Translations under genes and position numbers: made by a program
The notes under the pieces: generated by a model
The model's database searches: none
Told to the model about the DNA's origin: nothing
The model's input: the letters and a program-made list of their open reading frames with translations, nothing else
Assembly: GCA_023055355.1 (NCBI GenBank)
Contig: JALJCS010000009.1
Coordinates: forward strand, 27,739,001-27,803,000
Length of the DNA stretch: 64,000 nucleotides
Origin: Agelaius tricolor
Lineage: Eukaryota; Chordata; Aves; Passeriformes; Icteridae
Direction of reading: 5' to 3'
In this document: positions 27,701-38,800 of the stretch, in pieces
How the letters are laid out: each line of letters starts with the position of its first letter
How positions within the stretch are numbered: position 1 is the stretch's first letter

Positions 27701-29406
27701 GGGCAGCCATCTCTGTGACCTCTATTTGTAGAAGATATCCTGCCCTGCACTCCTAGAAGAGGGTGCAGGTACTGATGAAGAACTCCCTTGCTTTCACTGC
27801 TGCCTAGAAAAATGTTTTCTGAATTTTATTTGGAATTAGGCATATGAAATCATCATAATCTAGGAATATGCTGATACTCATACTCCACTATCAATTTACA
27901 CTCCACTAGAGTGGAGCTCAAGCCCAAGTCCACATATGTATGTACAGAAAGGTACTGTACACCTCTATATAGTCAGCCCATCTAGCCCCATAAAAGTTGT
28001 TTTGGCTCAGAAGATCTGAGAAAATCCAGAATCATTTGTGTTTGCTTGGGAAGCCAGGGGACTCGAGCAAAAATGCTAAGTCTATCTAAGTAACTTTTAA
28101 TGTGAAATCCACTCCCATGTGAATTACTGAAGTTATGATATATATTGTTGCCAATAAAGAATTCCATAGCCATGTCTGCTGAGGAACTAGAAAAAAAAAG
28201 AAAATGATCCCTCCTTCAGGACAGTCTCCTCCAGCTCCTTAGAGCTAGCAGGTGTGGCAGAAGCCAGTAGAAAGGACATAACCAGCTTATTACAGACTCA
28301 AATCTAGTCTTAGTCTAGGATATAAATTTCATCCCCTAATGACTATAATGCAGCCTTTTGGAGCTAGTTGGTATGATAAACATATTCTGCTCAAGTAGTT
28401 CCAAGCCACTGTTTTCTTCTACAGGTATAACTATTTCAGTTGAAAGTGTGTTTTCTCTTCCCCCACCCTGCCACATACTGAAATGGTTGTATTGGCATCA
28501 TACACCTTTATACAAATATAATCTTCATTCACAATGGAGATCACAGAGCTTTAACTCCAGGATATTTAAAGCCTCTGCAATTTGTCTGTGTAGACAAACC
28601 ACATAATTTCCAACACTTGGAGATTCATCAATCAGAGTTCTTGTGATTTGGCCTGTCACAGTTTTGGAGAGCTTCCCAAGACCCGCCGTCATGAAATACT
28701 GTCTCAATATCCAGGATCCTCTCCTACAGTCCCACTTCAAAAAAGCAGCCAGAAGTTACACACAGATGCCTCTGGCCTTCAAAGCCTACAGCCCTTTTGC
28801 TTCTCTTCCACAAAGCTGACCTGTACTTGCTCCAGCTATTCTCTCCCTCTCTTCTTTCACTGAGGAGTTTGCTCTGCTCAGCCTGATGTTCCTGGGTCAT
28901 AATCCATGTCTTAATATCCATCTCTGCAAGTTAAATGGCAGAAAGAAAAGACTCCACTCTTAATAACACTTCTTGGCAAAAAAAGATCCAACACTCTGCC
29001 CTTCCATGATCCTCTTACAGACTTGTGTCTTCTCTGTCATGAGAAGCCGGCACACATTGCATCAGGCTTCAAAGATGAGACCGCTTGTGGAAGATGCTAA
29101 AATATCCTCTCAGCAGAGAGAGAATTACCCTAATTTGCAGTGCTGTTCATTATTTTGGAGAAGACGGTGAGTTCAGTCCCAATAGCTCAAAACCACTCCC
29201 ACAAGCTCTGATCCTATAATCCTGGCCCTACAAGTAGCACTTTTCCTGCCTCCATGTACTGAGGAATCCTTTCCACAGCCTCAAGGAGGAGCTTGGCTGA
29301 GACAAATACTGAAAGCAGGTGGGCAGTCAACGACTTGAGCTCAGAAGCATCACTTTGAGTTGCTCCTTTACTTTTCATCTGGGACTTAATTTATGAACCT
29401 TCCCTA
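12720..29406. other. Non-coding DNA, no gene recognised
   Basis: About 16.7 kb in which I recognise no gene, structural RNA or well-preserved transposon. The longest frames (154 codons at 16,230-16,694 and 140 codons at 20,065-20,487) have no domain and look like chance. Minor structures are a tandem of a 17-bp unit at 25.27 kb and a short palindrome CTCCACTAGAGTGGAG at 27,901-27,916. Conserved regulatory elements or a lone exon could be hidden here but cannot be seen without comparison to other genomes. Confidence 0.55.
25274..25314. repeat. Short tandem repeat, 17-bp unit x about 2.5
   Basis: The unit CAGTTCTAGCAGTCTTA is followed by a near-identical copy and a partial third copy. This is a local slippage-type duplication with no other signal. 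Confidence 0.75.
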
Positions 29407-30074
29407 CTTAACTGTTGTAGTGTGTTTTTATACTTTGTAATACTTTGAAATAGCTTTGTTTTTTATTCCCGTACTTTTCCCAAATGGTTTATCCCAGATT
29501 GTACCCCCCTTCCTTTACCTGTGTAATCCCTCTCCCTGGCTGAGATCATCCACAAATCCCCACCCTGGCTCTCTGTCAATCACTCAGCATCCCATCCCCT
29601 CCATCTAGAAGCTTCGGTCCAGGTTGTCAAGCGATTAGCCAGAGGCTAGGGGTCAACCCCCCAAGCCTTGCCCCATACACTGTCCTAAATGTCTATCCCC
29701 CAGTACCCACCCCTTAGGGTCATTTATTGGTTGGTAAAATGTTATCTACTTTTGGTTTCCACCTTCCTTTAAATGTAACCGTGGCACATCTCCCGGGGGT
29801 CTCAGCAGGAGGCCCCCTGAGGAGTAGGAGCTCCCCAGAGCCCCTGAATAAAACCTTGGATTAACCCCTGCTAAGAGTCGGCCCTTTCTCTTCTACCGAT
29901 GTCTCTGGTGTCTCTTCTGCTGCAAAGGCGACCAGCCCAGGTGCCCTCAGTACCCTCGGGGCACAGAGAGTGTCTCCCCACTGTCGGCCATGTTGGGGCT
30001 GCCCCCCGGTGTCTGCTGACTCGGGACTGGCCGAGGGTTCCTAAGAGGCTCACAGAGGGACAGAGACACTTAAC
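29407..30074 (+). mobile_element. Solo LTR of a class II-type ERV with 6-bp direct repeats (LTR about 29,413-30,068)
   Basis: An LTR begins TGTTGTAGTGTG at 29,413 and, in the preferred model, ends ...GAGACA at 30,068. The hexamer CTTAAC lies immediately outside both ends (29,407-29,412 and 30,069-30,074), as expected for a 6-bp target duplication. AATAAA occurs at 29,847-29,852, with a TTTAAA TATA-like box about 75 bp upstream, so transcription would run on the + strand. No primer-binding site or retroviral coding follows, so it is a solo LTR left by LTR-LTR recombination. It is a diverged relative of the LTR at 58.2-58.9 kb: the start is nearly identical, and both carry CTGTCA, then TCTAGA, then a GGxCCAGG(G/T)TGTC block in the same order. 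An alternative right end at about 30,084 is suggested by CTACAAGA, which nearly mirrors the start but leaves no matching target repeat. Confidence 0.85.
29847..29852 (+). promoter_or_regulatory. Polyadenylation signal of the solo LTR
   Basis: AATAAA on the + strand inside the solo LTR. It sits about 75 nt downstream of a TTTAAA box (29,768-29,773), the usual TATA to poly(A)-signal spacing when the signal lies in a short R region. Confidence 0.75.
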
Positions 30075-32684
30075 TGCTACAAGATGACAGCAACAAGGAT
30101 AGTGTGAGCTGAACAATTCCAAAGACAGGAAAACATCTCTGTGCACCACCTCAGATGATTACAGAAAAGACCTAGAAATAAAGAAAACCCCACCTTTTCT
30201 TGATTCCCGGTATAAAACTTACATTTCTAGTGTTTCTCTTTTTTTTCTGTGTGAAACTAATCGCTCTTATCAGCTTCTCCTTGAAATGCGCAACCTCCTT
30301 ACCTGGTTTTATCAGACCCATTTCCTAAAAAATCCAAACAAATTCAACATGATGTAGACTGTGTTGTATAGCTCATCCTAATCAAAAATTTCTGGCTAAA
30401 GAAAGAGAAATCCCCATAAGAGCAGAAGTAAAAGTATGATGTGTCCCAATAGAAGTGTGAGCACAGAGGTGCACTGGGAACTCAACGCCTTCAGAATCAG
30501 AAAATCACAGGTGCTGCTGGCTGTAATGAAAGAACTCTGTTGAAAATAGAGCCATGAGAATATGATACAAGGGTTTATTGAGAGTCACAACAGCTTCCAG
30601 AAATGCTCTGCAAAGATATTTCACAGGGCACTGTACCAGGCTCTGAGGACAGCACTGACTGACCCTCCATTGAGCCCTTTGGCTCCAGCCAACAAGCCAC
30701 ACTTGGGGAAAGAACCATCTTTGGAGAGATAATAAAGACACTGATTTCAAAACTAGAAACCCAACAGCTGTAGAACTAATTGTAGGCATAGCACAAACTG
30801 TTTAGGAGTCTAATTTTACATGTAAACGGCACTTAGGCTCTTAGATCATTTGGGTTAGAAAATTTCTCAGTGGACCATCTGGAACGTACAGGAGCAGTAG
30901 TCCTGGGTACTGACTTTTTTGTTCTCCTGTAGAAACTCAGCTGCCTGGGAGCAGGATGTCTCCTGCTGCTCTATAAGGAGCAGCTGCCCATGACCCCGCA
31001 CTTTAGTGATGACCTCACACTGGCTCTGTGCTGGTCATTTCTAGGGGACTATTCCCATTTTACCACCTAGTAGAAAGGAGAATCTGTCTCACTTAAGATG
31101 AATGTGTGAGAACTTGCAACTGTGAGAGGATGCCACCATGTCCTGCCCCCTTCTCCTATGCCTGAGAGATGAGCCCTAAAGATGAATATCTGCTGAAGAG
31201 CCTCCACCTCACATCACGTATCATAATAAAAAACACTGACGTTTTATTTGTGTTGCCAAATTAACAGAAATTATAATCAAAAAACTATCTTGGCACTGTC
31301 TAATAATAAGCTTTTTAGAGGCCTATATTTTTTGCCATAGCTGCAACTCTTCAAAAATGTAATGCTTTCTTTTGACTTGACTAAGGGCTGGAGTGGGTAG
31401 GTGGGTGGTCTGGAATCCATATGGGCCACTTTAAGTACCTTAGTCACACCAGAATCTTTGAGTTACTGCAACATCCTCTCTGTTTTTCCTGTTAGCAATG
31501 ACAGAGCATCAAATTGAGAATAAAAAATAAACTTTTCCAGTCTAATTAGTTACAAACCACTTTTACATAGTGTTTCTCTTTCTAGAAATACTCAGCTTAT
31601 GAGGTGTTTGCTGCCTGGTAACTGGGCTCTCTGACTAAGATTTTAGAAATAAATAGCTCAGCATGTTTCTTTTAGTTATTCTCTAATTTACACAAAATAA
31701 CATTTTAGTTATTTATTCCACTTTTCTGTGCTCCTGCTTGTTTGTTCTTTTTGAGTTCCATTTGTCAGTATTTGGACAGGAGACCTTAAAGAGAACCCTG
31801 CTCAGGTGTTGATCCAATGCTCTCACATGGTATCTTGCAGCCGTACACCTCTGAAGATGCTTTCTAATGCTCTCCAAAAGCAACGACAGAGCAGCTCTTT
31901 TAAAACGCTCTTTATAGAGTGTCACTATTGAAAATAGTGTACCTAAATAAAAATTCCTAGTACTTCCTCCCACCATGAATGTCCTAGAAGCATCTGCTTG
32001 ACAGTTTTCTATTTCCTGAAGCAATTTGGTCTGTCATGGTGTCACATGGTATCCAACAGCTGCTGTCAACCAAGAAGTAGCTTCAGATAGACAGTGGGTG
32101 AAGTTTCTTCTGGGCAGCCCTGGAATCTCCACATTCTTGCAGTCCTGGAGAGGATTTCCTCTCCTACGGGATGCATCACTTCCTTTTGATTCCTGCAGCC
32201 AAACTTTTGCCAGGCAGGTAGGATTTTAAGACTTCAGAATTACACAAACACCATTTGGGAATGTTTGAGAACAAAATATGATTTACTTGGGTACAGTACA
32301 GCCACATTATTCATGCAGATTCACTGCCAAGGGAGTCTTGTCATAATATACCATCTATTTAGGAAAACAGAAATAAGGAAAAAAAGCCCACCCTTCTCAT
32401 AACTGGCGGGACATAATAAATCCTGGGTTCCAGCAGTTTTAGCCCTACATCATAGGTCTGCTGATTTCATTATGCCTTCTATCTCTTTACTGAGACTTCT
32501 GTATTCCTGCCAAGTGTTGTTTCTATGTCCTTCTATTCAGGCTTGGATAACTGCACTCCTCTCCCTTTTTTCAGGTCACCCCAGTGCTCTCTGCACTGCC
32601 AGCTGTCAAGTGCACCAAGGTGAGCCAGAAAAACACCAAAAATGCCAGAAAATGGGCCCAGAAAAATGCTAGCATGAAAATAGC

Positions 32685-32726
32685 GTGGATGGCTGTGGAT
32701 GGCTGTGGATGGCTGTGGATGGCTGT
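32685..32726. repeat. 10-bp tandem repeat (GTGGATGGCT) x 4.2
   Basis: Four perfect head-to-tail copies of GTGGATGGCT plus two bases. The copies are identical, so the array is recent or is being homogenised by slippage. Confidence 0.95.
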
Positions 32727-35700
32727 AACTTGACTTAAGCACACACCAAAATGACCATTTAAATCTTTACTTATATACCCTTTAGGCCACAAATCAGCTT
32801 TGTCTCACTGGTAGAGCCTCTTTAATATAATTTTGTTTTCTGCTGGTGTTTCTAAGGTTGCAGACAATATGAAATGCAAGAGATGCTGTTGTTATTATTG
32901 TGCTGCAGCCTGGGAGGTGTGGAAAGAAGCCACCAGTGTGACCACTTGGTTCTGATTACAACTTGTGTAGATGCTGTCATGATGGAGACTGACTGTGGTG
33001 CCAAATAGTCTGGGGAATAGCATCCAATGGGCTTTTAAGATAAATGCTTTTAATTTCAATAATTTTTTCATTTCTTTCTTGATAGCGAGTCAAGTCTTCT
33101 AGCTGAGCAGCATCTCTTGTTGTTGCCCAATGGATTTGATTTCTAGTTTTGCAGACTGCACAGGAGCCAGTATCTGGGTTCCTGGTAGATGCGGAGTATT
33201 TGACATGGTGCCTGACCATCTACAGTGACTTCTGCACAAGCAGGGAAACAAGAGAAACCCTGCCTTGACTATATTATGAAATAGGAGGGCGTCACATGGA
33301 CATACTATTTTTGCACCTGTGCTATTCTGGACAATCCCTCCTATTGATTACATTACCATACACTTCATGTTGCAAGGAAAGAGAAAGCAACAGGTTTCGT
33401 CAGCCTTGCGTTCAGAGGTACAGGTTTCCATCAGCCAGATGGAAAATGGAAAAGGAACATCTGAGAACCTACACGAAGAATCAGTAGTCAACTTGCCTTG
33501 CATCAAGGCCAGCTGCGGTTTCCTCACTGTGCTAGCAAAACTAAGAAAGGCTCTGCTGGGCCAAATGTCCTGGCATATCCATGTCCTAGCTCCACGCCTC
33601 CACTGCCGACAGCACTTTGGTCTTGCCCCACTTTGGTCTTGCTCATGGCTGAGCACTGCAGCATCAGCAGGAGAAGGGGCTGCCGGTAGGTTGTAGCCAG
33701 GTGAGGACACACCTGCTGGCTGCTCCTGGAGGCTTGGAGGGGCCAGACACTGTGAGACTTCCTAGATGCTCTCTAGATTTGCAGACTGGATTTGTTAGGC
33801 ACAGCAGACAGAGCCAGGATCCAAGCCACATGCGTGGCTGCTGTTCTGCAATTGTATTTCCATACTGTGTGCTGTGGCCCGTAATAGCCAGTGGGGTGCT
33901 TTCAAAGTGAAAGCTCTTCAGTGTTATTAATGAATTATGGTAAAAGCAGCAGTAAATAGAGGTTGCTTATTTGGTCAGGAAGTGTTTTAAGGTCTGATTG
34001 GTTTCGATGCTGCAGTCAAATATTAATTGGGGTTGGACATTGTTGCTTGTCTGGAGGGCCAAGTAAAACACCTGGATGTGTGGAGCAATGTCATTGTGCA
34101 TTACCAGGGCACTCTGTAGGAGTCAGAGGCAAAGGTGCAGCACAATTTCTGACATGTTGTCATAGCATACCACAACATTTTAAGGCTTTTTAAAATTGAG
34201 AGGTGTGCTAATAGAAGTGCCAGAACACATGTGCAATCCCAGTGTGATCCATTCAGATAATGGAATAGATTTATCTAATTGAGATTGCCTAATTCTAAGA
34301 ATCCCTCAGCTTCGCTTCCATTAGTGAGTTACTTTTGTGAAGCTTTTCACTTGTTTTGGCCACTCTATTTCAAAGTAAACAGCTTTTTGGAAAAAATACA
34401 CACAAAGAAAGTAACCTGACAGTTTGTATCACACATTTGCCTAAGTTATCTTAAAATGCTGCAGAAAATTTATTACACAAATACACCAGCTACTATCAAT
34501 TTTCCCTTTTCAGAATCTCTGAAAAACACAATCTGTTTAAAAATCACAAATTAGGCAACTAGTAATGATGGCATTCACCTAAAACTATTCTTTCAAAATT
34601 ATTTCATTTTTTTCCTGGCTTTTAAACCTCCAACTTTCATGTTTTAAATCTCTTCTCAACAACCATCAGGGGAAGTTACACTAACTAAATAAAAAGAAAC
34701 CTGAACTTTGGTTAAGCCCATAACCTCTGACTACTGAGAAACTTCCAATAAAACAAAGAAATATGATGGTAATTGCCACAGCTCTTGAGGAACCTTACAC
34801 ACACACAGAGAATTCTCTGAGTAGGAAGAATCAGCAAGTGGCTGGCTTAAGTGAAAGACTGAAGTGAAGACTGAAGCTTCATACTAGATCTAAGCCAGCA
34901 CCAAGCTTCAGACTGGCCTAGAAAAACAACAGGAAGAGCCTGTAAAGCTATTTCCCGATCAAGGAAGACCCTGTCCTTCTGGGCTTAGGATATCTCTGTA
35001 AAGCTGCTTCAGACCCTAAATCTGCCTTTGCTGTCAGCAAGATATACCTGAAATCACATAGCTTTGTAGGGATTATTCAAATCAGAGAAAGGAGTTTAAG
35101 GAATTCAAAGCATTGAAAAAATGCCAGTCTTTATAAGTGTGTTTGGGAAAACAGTTTGGTTTTAGTTTGCTCTGGTATTCAGGGATTCAAAAGAAGAGAA
35201 CTGAGCCTTAACATTTTTTTTCCAATCCAGACCAAAAGGTAAGAGGAATGTATAAGATATTCCTCTCCAAGGCCTACCAGGTGGGCCACAGATACATCTT
35301 TCAAGGTATGCTTCAAGATACACCTGGCTCAACAATTGTATCTCCACAGGCCACTAAAAATCTGTCTTTTTACCTCCTCTCAATTTTTTGTCTTTTCCTA
35401 ACTTCATTACTTCATCCCATTCTCTCAAACCATCTCATCCCTACTCCTTTTTTCCATTCATTTTCTTTACAAGATCTTTGTTGTCCTCCCTCCAGTTTTG
35501 CCCTCACAGTTCCCCTTGTCCCATCCCACAGGACTAATTCTGCTCAGGGTATAGAATTGACCCAGGTTTAGATACTGAAGCAGGAACCTTCAGGGTCACA
35601 CCTTTAAGCTGCTTTTTTTTTCTGTTCCCCTTCATACGGGTCTTTACCCTTCTATTGATTTCTTTTGACATCCAGTCCTCCTCAATAGCTGATTTAGCTT

Positions 35701-37968
35701 GGAATCATATGGCCCAAGAACAGCATACTAACAGGTGAGTCCTATTGGGGAAACACCTCTTTTTCATGGACACATATTCTCCCCTCATGTCCCACCTGAT
35801 TTCTGAGTGCAGTCTGTTTGAAGAAGTGGCTTCTGATTTTTTAGACACCTCCCTATACAATTATAAGAATTTTATAAATAATTTCCAAAACAGACATTGC
35901 TTTGCTGCCATCAACTCCTTTCCAAATACTGTTGGGCATTTGGCAATTCTGTAGCCTTTCAACTGATGGCCCATAAGCCTTCTGTATTGAGAGTTATATA
36001 GCTTGATTTAGCTTTTCCCCTCAGGTCTGTGTCAGCAGAACTGAGAGCACATCTCAACATCCTGGATAAGGTACACAAAGTAGGTTAACTCTTTGCCTTC
36101 ACTTACAATGCAGCATCTGACAGTGAATGTTTAGCACCTGGTTTTCATCCTTTAGAGGCTGGGGTAGTTATTTTTAGCTCAGAGGAGGGAGTTCACACTC
36201 AAGAGACTGTGCCAGCCTTTGCTGAGTCAAAATGCACTAAGAGAACAGGACAAACAGGAAGTTGTCAGAATCAGTGCATTGCCCATGCATGCTCCACTCC
36301 ACAGGCTCCACTCCTGTTCCTGCTTAGGGATATCATAATAGCACCTAAGGGCTCACCCAGAGTTAAGGGTTAACTGTGCTGGATGACACACAAATGAGGA
36401 CACACAAATGAAGTCCGTGGCACAAAAAATCTAACATTGACACAGTTAGACAAAAGAACAAGAAACCATTATCTTCCCCAGATCAAAACCAGGAACTGAA
36501 ACAGTAGCTGTGACTTGTCAAGGTCACTCAAGAATTGAGCAACAGAGATCGGAAGAGAAATTTTTATTTCTCTGAGTCACAGCTCAGTGTCTCAGTCACA
36601 AGACCATCCTTCACCTCTCTCACTTTTCCCAAGGGAGGAGCATGTCATTCCTATTTGCTTACTTAGCAGCAGTCCTAGCTACAGGCATAGCGTCTTTCTA
36701 AGTGAGCAGAGTACCAGCAAGGGTGGAGTCTGAAGCAATAGGGACACATGAGCACTTGCCTCTCTGCTGGAGGCATATGACACAGCTGGTGTGCATTAGA
36801 AAGGCTGCCGGATTCCTGTAGCACCCTCAGATTTCATGCCCCATAAAGCTGATGCAGACAAGGAGAATTTGCAGCCCGATCCCCCTCAGATTAGGTTTCT
36901 GAACATTTCTTTTATGGCATGTGGAGAGAATCTGAAAGAGAGCTCAACAGCACAGATATTTTCCTGGCAAGGGAAGAGCTTTGAAGCTCTCAAGTGGTCC
37001 CAGAATAAACTTCATGACTTGGGAATGAACACTATGTGCTGACAACGTCATCAGTTCATGTCTTTAAAGGCCAGCTTTTCAGAACAGCTTTTCTTGGTGC
37101 CCACTGTAAGGCTATGATCCAGCCATATTTTCTGGAATGAATGCAAGGGGTTAAATGAGCCACCTCCATGGGCTGCTTCTCTGGACATGCATGCTCATCT
37201 CCATGCACACCAAGGGATGGAAGGCACTAACTTGTGAGAAGCAGGTGTGAACTGGAGCTTTCTGGTAGGACCAGTCCTGCTGGCTCCCCTCACAAACCTG
37301 AAATCTCACTACAGGAGGAATGGAGGGGAAAGGGAATCACTGGGACACAATCTGCAGAGGAATTGCAACAAACACAGAGACATGGTTTAGGCTGATATAG
37401 CATATCCTGACAGATTAGGAAAGGCCCTAGAAAGACCTAAAATAGTCACATAATGAAAAAGCAGTAACTCATATTGATTCCTTGCAGAAGATGGACGGGG
37501 ATCTAGATGGGAAGAAGGTACTGGTCAGATGGATGTTATGGGACGCCTGCTGGCTAAGAAACAGTGTGGAGGATTAAAAAAGGTTATCTAATGAAAGTAG
37601 ATGCATGGGTAAAATTCTGGCTCTGTTGAAATCCAAGACAGAAAAGACTTCAGGGGAGTCTAGGTTTGGCTGGGGAGATTTGCTGTTCTTGCAAGTCTGC
37701 AGGCATTGTTTTTGCTCATAGTCACAGCATGGTGCATGTGTGGTCCTGCCATGAATTTGAATGCCATCTAGGCCAGTTTATGAGGAAAACTGCTGGTTAC
37801 AAAGTACAAGCTTCTAGTTATATCACACACCCTATCTTCAAAACCTTTCAAACCTTGGGGGAGTTCTTGGCTTCAGGCAGGAAAGCTGAGCAAGCAAAGA
37901 CTTCCCTGTCCCTCCATGTGGTCCCACAAATGGTTTGTTAAATATCTTGAAATAAACTTGTTTTTCTG

Positions 37969-38003
37969 CATGAAACTTGGTCCATTCAAGACCAAGTTTC
38001 ATG
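37969..38003. repeat. Perfect 14-bp hairpin with 7-nt loop
   Basis: CATGAAACTTGGTC at 37,969-37,982 is followed by CATTCAA and then its exact reverse complement, GACCAAGTTTCATG, at 37,990-38,003. The arms carry no mismatch. Pairing does not extend outward, so the stem is too short for a typical microRNA precursor. No function is assigned. Confidence 0.9.
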
Positions 38004-38103
38004 ATCTGCACTTCAACTGTAATGGCAGTTTCACTTCTCACTCCTAGCAGGTCCCAGGCAGACACTGCACAGTAGAAGCAATAGTTTGGGAACTACAGCT
38101 TGG

Positions 38104-38800
38104 GGATGAGTGACTGGAAAGATGACGGGTGGAAAAGGACCCAGGCTTGTTGGTTGACAGGGGCTGAACATGAACCAGTGTGTGCCCAGATGGCCAATGA
38201 CACCAACAGCATCCTGGCCTGTATTAATAACAGTGTGGCCAGCAGGACCAGGGCAGGAATTGTTCCCCTCAACCAGTGTACCCTCCTGGTAAGCCTGCAG
38301 CTCAAATCCTGGGTTCAGTTTTGGGCTCCTCATTACAAGAAAACATTGAAGTGCTGGAGTGCGTCCAGAGAAGAGCGGTGGAGCTGGTGAAGGGTCTGTG
38401 AGGAGCAGCTCAGGGAGCTGGGACTGTTTAGACTGGAGAAAAGGAGGCTTGGAGGGGGCCTTAGTGCTCTCTACAACTGCCTGAAGGGAGGTTGTAGCCA
38501 GGTAAGGGTCAAACTCTTCTCCCAAGTAACCAGCAACAAGACAAGAGGAAATGGCCTCAAGTTGCACCAGGGGAGTTTTAAATTGGATATTAGGAAAAAT
38601 CTCTTCACTGAAAAGGTTTTTAAGTATTGGAACAGGCTTGCCAGGGAAGTGCTTGAGTCTTCATGCATGGAGGTGTTTAAAATATGTGTAGATGTGGTGC
38701 TTAGGGACTTCGTTTAGTGTCGTACTTGGCAGTGTGAGGTTAATGGTTGATCTTGATGATCCCAAAAGTCTTTTCCAGCCTAAACAATTCTATGATTCTA
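38104..38800 (+). mobile_element. CR1 LINE, 5'-truncated 3' end (copy 2)
   Basis: About 690 bp of CR1 in the sense direction. It starts near the GGAAAAGGACCCAGG block and ends in the CR1 tail AATTCTATGATTCTA at 38,800. The ORF2 C-terminal remnant can be followed in pieces: SILACINNSVASRTR near 38,206, QFWAPHYKK near 38,315, then a frame shift, and a stretch from about 38,574 that stays open to a natural-looking TAG at 38,715-38,717. The 3' UTR ends with GATCTTGATGATCCCAAAAG-type sequence. It is inactive, and it differs from copy 1 in subfamily-level detail. The antisense frame of 178 codons across it is a shadow, not a gene. Confidence 0.92.

Larger units (their letters stand above)
30075..38103. 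other. Non-coding DNA, no gene recognised
   Basis: About 8 kb with no supportable gene. Open frames are at most 125 codons and show no family. The discrete features are the 10-bp minisatellite at 32.69 kb and the perfect hairpin at 37.97 kb, both listed separately. The sequence otherwise looks unique. Confidence 0.55.

Noticed and set aside
33319..33696. Overlapping frames of 125 and 120 codons on opposite strands
   Set aside because: Neither resembles a known protein, and opposite-strand frames of equal length point to chance.
36546..36557. AGATCGGAAGAG, identical to the start of a common sequencing adapter
   Set aside because: The match ends after 12 bases (next base A, not C) and the flanks are ordinary genomic sequence, so it is a chance match and not contamination.
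38031..38567. Minus-strand open frame of 178 codons
   Set aside because: It is largely antisense to CR1 copy 2; antisense CR1 often stays open by chance and no protein family is recognised.
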